Part shown: in pieces, positions 43,850 to 53,214 of the stretch | Numbering within the stretch: position 1 is the first letter of the stretch | Layout of the letters: each line of letters opens with the position of its first letter | Assembly (NCBI RefSeq): GCF_003185655.1 | Contig: NZ_QHJQ01000003.1 | Coordinates: forward strand, 310,001-374,000 | Length of the DNA stretch: 64,000 bases | Source: Coraliomargarita sinensis | Lineage (GTDB): Bacteria; Verrucomicrobiota; Verrucomicrobiia; Opitutales; Coraliomargaritaceae | Direction of reading: 5' to 3' | The notes under the pieces: model-generated | Databases searched by the model: none | The model's input: only the letters and a program-made list of their open reading frames with translations | Told to the model about the DNA's origin: nothing | Translations under genes and position numbers: made by a program

Positions 43850-44344
43850 TTGAAGTCCCCTCTCCTCACCACTTCAATGAAGATCCGTTTAAAAATCGTC
43901 CTGTCCGTTCTTGTCATTCTGACTTTTTGCAGCGTCCTTTACCACATCATCCCCTTCAAGCCTGACGGCGAGTTGAGCGATTTTAAGAGTGACGGCTGTT
44001 CACTTTTCCCCGACAGCTCCCTGATTAATGCCGACGACTGGTGCGACTGCTGCCTGGCGCATGATATTGCCTACTGGAAGGGCGGCACAGAAGCCGAGCG
44101 CCTGGCCGCCGACGAAGCTCTGCGGGACTGCGTTTTGGAAACCACCGGCAATGCCGAACTGGCCGAAGCCATGTATCTTGGCGTGCGCATGGGCGGCAGC
44201 CCCTATTTCAAGAATTGGTATCGCTGGGGCTACGGATGGAACTATACACGCAAGTATCAACCACTGACCGAGAGAGAGAAAAAGCTGGCGGCCTCCAAAC
44301 TGAAGGCGTTTTTCGCCAACGATCCGGTCCTGCCCTGCGACTAA
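43850..44344 (+). CDS. Membrane-anchored phospholipase A2-like protein
   Basis: A 164-residue protein with an N-terminal hydrophobic segment (about 12-34, signal peptide or anchor). Residues 67-72 read CCLAHD, the catalytic Cys-Cys-x-x-His-Asp of secreted phospholipase A2, preceded by the conserved KSDGCS and followed by IAYWKGGTEAERLAADEALRDC. Cys at 50, 65, 67, 68 and later positions could form disulfides. The calcium-loop region (KSDGCSLFPDSS) differs from classic PLA2. Activity is inferred; related bacterial proteins are mostly uncharacterised. The ATG at 43877 is an alternative start. Confidence 0.7.
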   Translation: MKSPLLTTSMKIRLKIVLSVLVILTFCSVLYHIIPFKPDGELSDFKSDGCSLFPDSSLINADDWCDCCLAHDIAYWKGGTEAERLAADEALRDCVLETTGNAELAEAMYLGVRMGGSPYFKNWYRWGYGWNYTRKYQPLTEREKKLAASKLKAFFANDPVLPCD

Positions 44345-44407
44345 GCCACCCGGCAGCTTAGGGCATACCTCCAACCGTCGAAATCAGTTCAAAATGCCGG
44401 ATATGCT

Positions 44408-44428
44408 GTGCCCACTACTGACGGGCAC
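44408..44428. other. Hairpin between the PLA2-like and TonB receptor genes
   Basis: GTGCCC (44408-44413) and GGGCAC (44423-44428) form a 6-bp stem with a 9-base loop, 64 bp after the PLA2-like stop codon. No U-run follows, so termination is uncertain. The rest of the gap is AT-rich (44444-44480) and probably holds the receptor promoter. Confidence 0.35.
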
Positions 44429-44514
44429 CAACATCTAGCCCCATTGTTAAGATAATTTAATTTTAACTTAACTATTGATCCGGCGGTCAAAGCTTGTTTT
44501 TCGGTTGCTTGCAT

Positions 44515-46380
44515 ATGAAGAAAGCATCGCCCGCCATTCTTTCCTGCCTCGCAGCTGCCGTGCTTGCCCATGCAGAAGAAGTCAAGAACGTCAGCAAATC
44601 CATCGTGCTGCCGACCCTCGTGCTGCAAAGCCAGGAAACCGCCAACGAACGATCCGCTGCCACCTACACGACAGCGGTCTCAAACCTGGAGTTTGACCCT
44701 CGAATCGACCTACAGTCCCGCAACATGGCGGAAGCTCAGGGCGACATCACCATTCGGGGTGGTATTTTTGAAAATACAGGTATCCGAGTGGGCAGCGCCA
44801 CCCTGATCGATCCGCAAACTGGCCACTATTTTGCGGAACTGCCGATTGCACCGGAAATGCTGGAGCCGTATCAGGTCTTTACCGGTGCGGACAACGCACT
44901 TTACGGCTTCAACAGCACAGTCGGCACCATCAGCTACGGCTGGTCCGAAATTGAAACCGGCGGGAGCGCCACCGCTGGTGCAGGTGACCACAATCTGAAT
45001 TTCCAGCGTTTGCACCAGGGCTGGATGACGCCGCTGGGTGACTCCGGAGAATGGAGCCTCGGCGTCGAAGCGGAGTATTCACGCTCTGAAAGCGACGGCA
45101 CGATTAAATTCGGCGACCACGATTTCTATCGCTGTTCCGGACGCGTCCAGTTGGTCGGGCCGAACTCACAAACCGACTTCTTTGCTGGTTATCAGGAGAA
45201 ATTTTTCGGATGGTTTGCCATGTATGCCGCCCCATTTGGGTCGTTTGAAACGGAAAACCTCAAGACGCGGCTTTTCATGGTAAGTCATAAACAGAATTAT
45301 GGTGAAAACAGTTGGTTTGAAGCGACCGCCTACCATCGGGACAATTCAGATCATTATCTCTATGATCGTAATATCCCAAGCGACCGCAGTTTTGTTCATG
45401 ACACTGAGGTCACCACCGGGGCTATTTCCGGAAAACACAGATTGAATGACTCACTTTCTCTGAACTACTCAGGGCAATTCTCGGCGGATGAGATTGAATC
45501 CACGAATCTGGAAAACAGTTTCACATCACGCAGTTATCAAAAAATCAGCTTAGTTCCGGAATATAGCGTATCGCTCGGTTCCGGCCAGAGCCTGATCCTG
45601 CGTGCTGGCTTGAGCTACTTCGATACGAATCGTAATGAATCCGAATTTTCTCCGCTTGGCGATATTACCTGGAAACACATCGAAGAAAACGGTGATTCTC
45701 AAAGCATCTATCTCTCCTATGCAGAAAACAGCCAAGTCAGCGGTTACACAGCAGTGGGAGGCCCAACCGGGAGTGGCCTCTTTCGTGGCAATCCAGAGCT
45801 GGATACGGAAACGAGCAAGAATCTGGAGATGGGAACGACCATCGAGGAAGGCGCTTGGAGCTTGAACGCGGCATTGTTTTACCGTTGGGATGACGATCTG
45901 ACCGACTGGACTTACGACAGCACGTCACCCACCTTTTACGTTCGTGCCGCAAACCCGGTGGATATTGAGACGCTGGGCTTCGAACTCATTGCCACCCGAC
46001 AAATCGGGGACGTCGAGTTGATCGGCAGCTACACCTATCTGCACAAGGATGAGGATTATGGCTCCGCAGCAGTCGATGCCAGCTTCTATGCCCTCAATTT
46101 TGCCCAGCACCGGGTGACCCTGGGCGGTATTTGGCGTCCGGTGAATTGGTTCGAGTTTCGCATCGACAATGAGTGGCGTGATCAGAGAGAAAACGACCTT
46201 CGCAACGGCGACGACAGCGCCCTCTTCACTCACATCGGCGTCAGCTTTTACCCTCCGCAAGTTGAAGGTCTGGAAATCTTTTTAGCAGGCGATAATGTCT
46301 GGGAGGAGGACTTCGAGGATGTGCCCGGCACGCCCGGACGTGGCGACCAATATTCGGGTGGCGTGCGCTTCAGTTGGTAG
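44515..46380 (+). CDS. TonB-dependent outer membrane receptor
   Basis: I start at the ATG at 44515 (621 residues) because it gives a signal peptide (MKKASPAILSCLAAAVLAHA); the frame opens at 44494. The N-terminal plug (about 30-130) includes DITIRGGIFENTGIRVG and a VFTGADNALYGFNS loop; the rest alternates short beta strands of a 22-stranded barrel and ends with Trp (GGVRFSW), the aromatic end typical of outer membrane barrels. The substrate is unknown: no metal, vitamin or sugar genes flank it. A TonB gene is absent from the window. Confidence 0.88.
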   Translation: MKKASPAILSCLAAAVLAHAEEVKNVSKSIVLPTLVLQSQETANERSAATYTTAVSNLEFDPRIDLQSRNMAEAQGDITIRGGIFENTGIRVGSATLIDPQTGHYFAELPIAPEMLEPYQVFTGADNALYGFNSTVGTISYGWSEIETGGSATAGAGDHNLNFQRLHQGWMTPLGDSGEWSLGVEAEYSRSESDGTIKFGDHDFYRCSGRVQLVGPNSQTDFFAGYQEKFFGWFAMYAAPFGSFETENLKTRLFMVSHKQNYGENSWFEATAYHRDNSDHYLYDRNIPSDRSFVHDTEVTTGAISGKHRLNDSLSLNYSGQFSADEIESTNLENSFTSRSYQKISLVPEYSVSLGSGQSLILRAGLSYFDTNRNESEFSPLGDITWKHIEENGDSQSIYLSYAENSQVSGYTAVGGPTGSGLFRGNPELDTETSKNLEMGTTIEEGAWSLNAALFYRWDDDLTDWTYDSTSPTFYVRAANPVDIETLGFELIATRQIGDVELIGSYTYLHKDEDYGSAAVDASFYALNFAQHRVTLGGIWRPVNWFEFRIDNEWRDQRENDLRNGDDSALFTHIGVSFYPPQVEGLEIFLAGDNVWEEDFEDVPGTPGRGDQYSGGVRFSW

Positions 46381-46385
46381 CTTTC

Positions 46386-46456
46386 GGTGGGGAGGCTTCC
46401 CCAGAGGCCCGCGCCCGACCCCAAGTCGCGGAACACTGTGGGCGGCCCTCCCCACC
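46386..46456. terminator. Large stem-loop after the TonB-dependent receptor
   Basis: GGTGGGGAGG (46386-46395) pairs perfectly with CCTCCCCACC (46447-46456), with an inner GGGGA/TCCCC hairpin near the left arm. It starts six bases after the receptor stop codon, as expected for a terminator or RNA-stability element; the following bases are not a clean T-run. Confidence 0.5.
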
Positions 46457-46512
46457 ATCCATTGACTTCATAAAATAATAGCTCGAAGACACAGTCTATT
46501 CTCTAAAATAAA

Positions 46513-47379
46513 ATGCTCTACCTCTTCATCACGACGCTGATCTGGGCCTTTTCCTTTGGATTGATCGGTCAGGTTCTGCAGGGGATCGATCCGATGATGA
46601 TCGCCGGGGCACGGCTGGCGACCGCCCTACTCGTCTTTCTGCCGCTTCTGCGCCCAAAACAAGTTTCCGTCGCCGAACAGTTGCATCTGGCCGCCATTGG
46701 TGCGGTTCAATTCGGGACCATGTATATTTGTTACCTCTCGGCCTTTCGCTTCATCCCTTCCCACCTGGTTGCACTGTTTTCAGTACTCACACCGATCTAC
46801 GTTGTGCTGATACATGATATCAGCCAAAAGGAGCTACATTTCAGATACCTACTGGCCGCGATGCTTTCTGTAGCCGGAGCGTCCGTAATCAAAGCCCAGG
46901 GCGGCGAGTCAGGTTCGATCTGGATCGGCTTTGCCCTAATGCAGGTTTCGGGTGTCTCCTTTGCCTTTGGGCAGGTGGCTTATCGTGATTGGCGACTGGG
47001 GCGTACGGAGGCAAAAGACCACGAAGTTTTCGGTTTCCTTTATGCCGGCGGAGCCGCAGTGGCCTTGCTGGCCTCGTTTTTAATAACGCCCGAGCCAGGA
47101 AAATTCCTGGAGGCGAGCGGCGTGCAATTCGGCGTCATTCTATATCTGGGTGCGATCGCTTCAGGCCTGGGCTTCTTCCTCTGGAACAAGGGCGCCACCC
47201 TTTGCTCCGCGGGCGCGCTGGCCGCTTTCAATAATGCACTCATCCCCCTCGCCATGTTCGTTTCCCTGTTCGTCTTTGGCGAAATCTCCGGCGCATCGGC
47301 AAGCGATTTGGTTCGGCTCCTGGTCGGTGCGGCCCTGATTACCGCAGCCGTCTTTATCGGGAAAAGGAAGTCGGCCTAA
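46513..47379 (+). CDS. EamA/DMT-family transporter
   Basis: A 288-residue inner-membrane protein with ten predicted helices and two EamA halves (about 1-135 and 145-285), the drug/metabolite transporter fold. The N-terminal TTLIWAFSFGLIGQVL and the mid AGGAAVALLASFLI helices are clear. Members export amino acids, carboxylates or other small metabolites; the substrate here cannot be told. It is alone between the TonB-dependent receptor and a convergent DUF6314 gene. Confidence 0.85.
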   Translation: MLYLFITTLIWAFSFGLIGQVLQGIDPMMIAGARLATALLVFLPLLRPKQVSVAEQLHLAAIGAVQFGTMYICYLSAFRFIPSHLVALFSVLTPIYVVLIHDISQKELHFRYLLAAMLSVAGASVIKAQGGESGSIWIGFALMQVSGVSFAFGQVAYRDWRLGRTEAKDHEVFGFLYAGGAAVALLASFLITPEPGKFLEASGVQFGVILYLGAIASGLGFFLWNKGATLCSAGALAAFNNALIPLAMFVSLFVFGEISGASASDLVRLLVGAALITAAVFIGKRKSA

Positions 47380-47405
47380 CCAGCGAAACGAACATGCAAG
47401 CTCGC

Positions 47406-47420
47406 GTCGATAAAATCGAC
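47406..47420. terminator. Hairpin between convergent genes
   Basis: GTCGAT (47406-47411) and ATCGAC (47415-47420) form a perfect 6-bp stem with a 3-base loop in the 62-bp gap between the DMT gene and the DUF6314 gene. It may end transcription in both directions; U-runs are weak. Confidence 0.35.
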
Positions 47421-47441
47421 TTAAAGGTAATGCTCTACGCG

Positions 47442-47924
47442 CTACCCCGTGCCGCGCGAATAGAACGTATGTATCCGGTAGTCTTTCTTCGGTCCATTCA
47501 CGGTATAACTCAGCTCCCAGCCTCGGGATAAATCGACGCGATACACCGTGGCGTAATGATCGTCACCGCAAAGATGCACGTGCGAGGCCGTTGCGATGCC
47601 CTCCTGCTTCTGAAATTCAAGTACATGCATGGCTTCCCAAGCCGAGCCGTCCTGCTTCAGCACCTCCAGCTTGCCTTCGGTCAAACGATAGAGGTAGCTC
47701 TGTTTGGCATCGAATCGCTTATTCTCACCGTCGATCAATTCTCCCTGTTCATGATACAGATAATTCGAAGGCGTGTCCGCTTCGGAAGCAAAACATGCCT
47801 TCCCCGAAAAGCTTCCACGATAGCTCCCTTCGAAACGGCGGTGCACGATCCACTCGCCCTCCAGAAAACGGAAAACCTGCTCGTTGATCGAGTCCTCGCT
47901 CACACCCCTCAAATACTTGATCAA
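47442..47924 (-). CDS. DUF6314-type small protein
   Basis: A 160-residue cytoplasmic protein with the DUF6314 pattern: FLEGEWIVHRRFEG near the start, a central YLYHEQGELIDG, and the ending WELSYTVNGPKKDYRIHTFY. The fold is a lipocalin-like beta barrel; no activity is known. It overlaps the zinc-ribbon gene by 4 bases (ATGA), so the two are translationally coupled at the end of the mrp operon. Confidence 0.75.
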   Translation of the reverse strand: MIKYLRGVSEDSINEQVFRFLEGEWIVHRRFEGSYRGSFSGKACFASEADTPSNYLYHEQGELIDGENKRFDAKQSYLYRLTEGKLEVLKQDGSAWEAMHVLEFQKQEGIATASHVHLCGDDHYATVYRVDLSRGWELSYTVNGPKKDYRIHTFYSRGTG

Positions 47925-48271
47925 CCGAAAGGATCCGCCAGTAAGACCTCACCACAATAGAAGCACTTGCTATGGCTCCGGTTGATCCGCCGCTGGCAAC
48001 TCGGGCATTCACGAAAAGACTTTTTCGCCTTTTTCCCGTCGTACTGACCGTCCTCCAAATCGATCTCCGAAACCGTCTCGATCAAATCTTCATCCGTCAG
48101 TTCGGTGTGCCGCTTGAGCTGGCGCCAGAGTGCCTCGACCACAAGTTCGAGCTTATCCACCTGCGCCTGCATTTCCCGCACATCCGATTTGGTTCCCGCA
48201 ATGCTGCTGGAAGGATTGCTGTTGAAAACCCGGACCGGCCGGGAGTGCTGGTATCCACCACCTAAAGGCAT
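47921..48271 (-). CDS. Small coiled-coil protein with C-terminal zinc ribbon
   Basis: A 116-residue protein: a flexible N-terminus (about 1-30), a helix with coiled-coil character (about 30-60, REMQAQVDKLELVVEALWRQL), and a Cys4 zinc ribbon near the C-terminus (CPSC at about 88-91, CFYC at about 103-106). It is 10 bp after the antiporter gene and overlaps the DUF6314 gene by 4 bases. Family not recognised; the layout suggests a small regulator or adapter. Confidence 0.6.
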   Translation of the reverse strand: MPLGGGYQHSRPVRVFNSNPSSSIAGTKSDVREMQAQVDKLELVVEALWRQLKRHTELTDEDLIETVSEIDLEDGQYDGKKAKKSFRECPSCQRRINRSHSKCFYCGEVLLADPFG

Positions 48272-48281
48272 GGTTTCAGTT

Positions 48282-49922
<1,641 letters not shown>

Positions 49923-49962
49923 GCTCTTTTGAATGCTCGCATCGCCACCGGAGGCAAGCAAT

Positions 49963-50310
49963 TTACGAATCCGAGCGCGGCGACTCGGTTTGTTCGTCTT
50001 CTGCCAGTTGATCGTGGCAGGTCTTCTTCCAGAGCGGTACTTTCTTCCGGTAGGCAGCCTGACCGATCGTCTGCGCGGCAATCGGCGTGGTCAGATAGAA
50101 AAAGCCGATAATAAGCAGCGAGGTAATGGCGGCACGAAGTGTTCCGAAATGGAGCGCCGCCGAGAGCAAAAGAAGACTGGCGCCGAAGGCGCCGGCCTTC
50201 GTCGCGGCGTGCATCCGCATGTAAAAGTCGGGAAAGCGATGCACCCCCAGGGCGGCCACAAAGGCAAAAAACGCTCCGGTCACCAACAATATTGCTACAA
50301 TCCAACTCAT
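49963..50310 (-). CDS. mnhG: Mrp antiporter subunit MrpG/MnhG
   Basis: A 115-residue subunit of the multi-subunit Na+(K+)/H+ antiporter, with three membrane helices and the MnhG signature GVHRFPDFYMRMHAATKAG. The C-terminal ~25 residues are hydrophilic and charged. It overlaps mrpF by 4 bases and is the last of the seven core mrp genes. Confidence 0.93.
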   Translation of the reverse strand: MSWIVAILLVTGAFFAFVAALGVHRFPDFYMRMHAATKAGAFGASLLLLSAALHFGTLRAAITSLLIIGFFYLTTPIAAQTIGQAAYRKKVPLWKKTCHDQLAEDEQTESPRSDS

Positions 50311-50597
50311 TCTTCTCTACTCCCTCCCAGATAACGCGCGAAGGCCACCGTCCCGAGAAAGCTGACCAGCGCAATGGCGAAGGCCGCATCCAGTAGGACC
50401 TGCTGGTCGAAAGCGATCGCGAAGTAGATCAGAACGCAGAGGCAGATCCCCCCCATCAGGTCGAGCGCAATGACCCGGTCGAACGGTGTCGGCCCCCGGG
50501 CGATCCGCACCAGCGCCAACGCCAGTGCTGCCAGCAAAAACAGGGATCCGATCAATGTGCCGATAATAAGGGGCATTTCCAGTCCATCAAAAGACAC
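50307..50597 (-). CDS. mnhF: Mrp antiporter subunit MrpF/MnhF
   Basis: I start at the GTG at 50597 (96 residues, VSFDGLEMPLIIG) because it is preceded by AAGGAG at a spacing of 8 bases; the open frame runs on upstream to 50705 without a usable site, and the ATG at 50576 (89 residues) is the alternative. Three membrane helices and ALVRIARGPTPFDRVIALDL mark the MnhF family. The start overlaps the end of mrpE by 11 bases. Confidence 0.9.
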   Translation of the reverse strand: MSFDGLEMPLIIGTLIGSLFLLAALALALVRIARGPTPFDRVIALDLMGGICLCVLIYFAIAFDQQVLLDAAFAIALVSFLGTVAFARYLGGSREE

Positions 50598-50913
50598 GTC
50601 GCACTCTCCTTCCGTAATCGTTTTCCAGTTCCGTGACCATCGCGTCGATCTGACCGTCCGCATACATGGTGTGGATGTAGAGCCGGGTATGGTCCTCTGA
50701 GACATAGAGTCCGAGTGTTCCCGGAGTCATCGTGATCAAATTCGCCATAAAAAGCAGCTGGCGGTCCGTCATCCCTTCCACGTTCACCGCGATGACGCCC
50801 GGCTCCATTCCGAACTCGGGGGTCAGCACATCCTGGGCAACACGGAAATTCGATTTCACCACCTCTTTGATGTAGAAGAGCAAAAACGCGATTGTGGCAA
50901 AAATACGGCTCAT
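50587..50913 (-). CDS. mnhE: Mrp antiporter subunit MrpE/MnhE (short form)
   Basis: A 108-residue MnhE, clearly shorter than the usual ~160 residues: only one hydrophobic segment (about 5-17) remains before the conserved soluble domain FMANLITMTPGTLGLYVSEDH. The two extra N-terminal helices of typical MnhE are missing. It overlaps mrpD by 4 bases and mrpF by 11. The start at 50913 is fixed by the coupling. Confidence 0.85.
   Translation of the reverse strand: MSRIFATIAFLLFYIKEVVKSNFRVAQDVLTPEFGMEPGVIAVNVEGMTDRQLLFMANLITMTPGTLGLYVSEDHTRLYIHTMYADGQIDAMVTELENDYGRRVRRVF
50598..50613 (-). promoter_or_regulatory. Shine-Dalgarno deciding the mrpF GTG start
   Basis: AAGGAG (50606-50611 on the plus strand, read in reverse) lies 8 bases before the GTG at 50597, inside the 3' end of mrpE. 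It is one of the few strong Shine-Dalgarno matches in the window. Confidence 0.6.
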
Positions 50914-52424
50914 GGTCGGCCCTCCATTCCGCTCCCGAGCACAGCCGAGATATATTCCTGCGGGTTCATCAGTTGCGCCGAAGCCCGCTGCGAGAATTCA
51001 AAAAGCGGCTCGCCAAAGAGGCCGATCAGAACGGTGGCCACGGCCATCACGGCAATCGGGGCTACCATGAAGCCCAGTGGTCCCGGATGCTCCGTCGGCA
51101 CCGTTTCCTGCTCGTCAGGTTGTTTCTTCCAAAAAGCCTCCGCCCAAATCTTGGTCATGGAATAAAGGGTCAGAACACCGACAAGCAAAGCGGCGGTGAT
51201 TGAAATCCAGGCCTCGATTTCGAGACCGGCCTTAACCACGGCAAACTTCGCCCAAAAGCCGGAAAGCGGCGGGATACCACCCAGCGAGAAGGCCGGGATG
51301 AAGAAGAGCGCCGCCAGCCAGGGCGCGGACTTACAAAGCCCGCCCACCTTGGCCAGATCAGAACTGCCCTTAAGGCGGACAACCACCCCACTGACAAGAA
51401 ACAGGTTCGTCTTCACAATGATGTGGTGCACCAGGTAGAAGATCGCCGCCGCCAGGGCGAGTGGTGTCATGAAAGCGAGCCCCAAAACCATGTAGCCGAT
51501 CTGGCTCACGATGTGGAAGGAGAGGATCCGGCGCATGTCAAAGTGCGAAGCCGCACCCAGGACACCGGTAATCATCGTCATGATCGAAAAGAACAGAATG
51601 ATCGGCTGCACCTCGTCAAAAATCGGGGCGAACATCAGGGTGTAGGCCCGGAAGAGCGCGTACACCCCCACCTTGGTGAGAAGACCGGCGAAGATGGCCG
51701 AGACGGTCGAGGGTGGTGTGTGGTAGGAAGCGGGCAGCCAGAAAAAGAAGGGGAAAATACCGGCTTTGATTCCGAAGGAAACCAGCAGGAGCATGGAGCT
51801 GCTGATCACCACGTCGGAGTCCGGGGCGTGGATGAGGACCTGGGCGATGTCCGCCATGTTGAGCGTGCCCGTCTTCCCGTAGATGATGCCCGCCCCGGCC
51901 AGGAACATGGCCGAGGACAAGAGGTTCAGGCAGACATACTTCATCCCGCCCTCGAGCTCGGCGCGCTTGCCCCCCATTGAGATGAGCACGAACGAGGCGA
52001 TCAGCATGACCTCGAACCAAACATAAAGATTGAACAGGTCACCGGTGAGGAAGGCCCCGTTGACCCCAAACATCAGGACAAGATAGAGCGGAAAGAAGAA
52101 CCGGCGGAGACGGTACTCGTCGATCTCACTGAGCGCATAGACCGCAACCGCCGCCCCCATGAAGCAGGACACCGCTACCATCACCGCGCTGAAGCGGTCC
52201 GCTACCAGCGTAATCCCGAAAGGCGCGGACCAATCCCCCACCTGGAGAACGACGTGACCGGCGCAATCGGTGACATAGAGCAGATAAAGCGAAGCGGCAA
52301 AGGCCAGGCTCGAAAAGACCACCCCGCCTACTTTCTGGACGGCGAGCGAACGGTAGCCGAAGAGCAGCGCGATCGCGCCCCCCAGGGGAATCATGATAGG
52401 CAGAAGTATGCTTAGCTCGCTCAC
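50910..52424 (-). CDS. mnhD: Mrp antiporter subunit MrpD/MnhD
   Basis: A 504-residue membrane protein of the NuoN/complex I family with about 14 helices; the proton-path region NLYVWFEVMLIASFVLISMGG (with the key Glu) and KAGIFPFFFWLPASYHTPPSTVSA (with the key Lys and His) are present. It overlaps mrpC and mrpE by 4 bases each. Confidence 0.95.
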   Translation of the reverse strand: MSELSILLPIMIPLGGAIALLFGYRSLAVQKVGGVVFSSLAFAASLYLLYVTDCAGHVVLQVGDWSAPFGITLVADRFSAVMVAVSCFMGAAVAVYALSEIDEYRLRRFFFPLYLVLMFGVNGAFLTGDLFNLYVWFEVMLIASFVLISMGGKRAELEGGMKYVCLNLLSSAMFLAGAGIIYGKTGTLNMADIAQVLIHAPDSDVVISSSMLLLVSFGIKAGIFPFFFWLPASYHTPPSTVSAIFAGLLTKVGVYALFRAYTLMFAPIFDEVQPIILFFSIMTMITGVLGAASHFDMRRILSFHIVSQIGYMVLGLAFMTPLALAAAIFYLVHHIIVKTNLFLVSGVVVRLKGSSDLAKVGGLCKSAPWLAALFFIPAFSLGGIPPLSGFWAKFAVVKAGLEIEAWISITAALLVGVLTLYSMTKIWAEAFWKKQPDEQETVPTEHPGPLGFMVAPIAVMAVATVLIGLFGEPLFEFSQRASAQLMNPQEYISAVLGSGMEGRP

Positions 52425-52768
52425 GTATCCGTATTTTTGTATGCGTTAATATCGTCGCTGCCGACCGCCTCCTGCGCGCGGGCAACCAGCGCCAGCAGAA
52501 AGGCCGCCAGACCGAAACCGATCACGATCGCCGTCAGGACCATCGCCTGTGGCAGCGGATCACCGTAGGGCTCGGGGGGGACCGTGCCGTCGGAAGGAAC
52601 CAGGGCGGGACGGCCGGCCAGCAAACCGCCCACCGTAAAGACAAGAAGGTTGGCGCCCTGCGAGATCAACAGGACACCGATGACCAGCTTGACGACACTG
52701 CGCCGCATCAGGCTGTAAGTTCCGGCAGCGAAAAGCACACCGACGAGCACTGCGATCAAAGCTTCCAT
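52421..52768 (-). CDS. mnhC: Mrp antiporter subunit MrpC/MnhC
   Basis: I start at the ATG at 52768 (115 residues), 2 bp after the mrpB stop; the frame opens further up at 52801 inside mrpB. Three membrane helices and the NuoK-like IGVLLISQGANLLVFTVGG and DPLPQAMVLTAIVIGFG mark the family. It overlaps mrpD by 4 bases. Confidence 0.94.
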   Translation of the reverse strand: MEALIAVLVGVLFAAGTYSLMRRSVVKLVIGVLLISQGANLLVFTVGGLLAGRPALVPSDGTVPPEPYGDPLPQAMVLTAIVIGFGLAAFLLALVARAQEAVGSDDINAYKNTDT

Positions 52769-52770
52769 AA

Positions 52771-53214
52771 TTAAGTCTCTTCCTCCTCTTCCGTGTGACA
52801 AAGTTGCGCGAGGCTGAAGGTCGTGTGCAGGGCAAAGCCAATCACGACGAGATAAACACCGACATCAAAGACCAGTGGCGTCCCCAGGTGGACCTTCCCG
52901 ATCAGCGGCAGGGAAAAGCCCGGCAACCATTGGCCGGTCATGAATGCGCTCCCCGTAAACAAGCCGGGCAAGCCGCTCCCCGCCGCAGTCGCCAGCCCCC
53001 AGGCCATCAGCACGAAGGGCTCGATGCGCAGCAGGCGCTTGGCACGGTCCATCGACTCGCTGATACCGACCAGAATAAAAGCCGTAGCCGCCATCAGGCC
53101 GCCGATGAACCCACCTCCCGGAAGATTGTGGCCGCGATAAAGCACGATCAGGGAAAGCACCAGCAGGCTCGGAAAAAGAATCCGCGCGGCTTGAGCGAGA
53201 ATAAAGTACCTCAT
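52771..53214 (-). CDS. mnhB: Mrp antiporter subunit MrpB/MnhB
   Basis: A 147-residue subunit with four membrane helices and the MnhB signature GHNLPGGGFIGGLMAATAFI. It overlaps mrpA by 4 bases. As mrpA here also carries an MnhB-like C-terminal domain, this is the separate MrpB polypeptide of the standard seven-gene system. Confidence 0.94.
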   Translation of the reverse strand: MRYFILAQAARILFPSLLVLSLIVLYRGHNLPGGGFIGGLMAATAFILVGISESMDRAKRLLRIEPFVLMAWGLATAAGSGLPGLFTGSAFMTGQWLPGFSLPLIGKVHLGTPLVFDVGVYLVVIGFALHTTFSLAQLCHTEEEEET

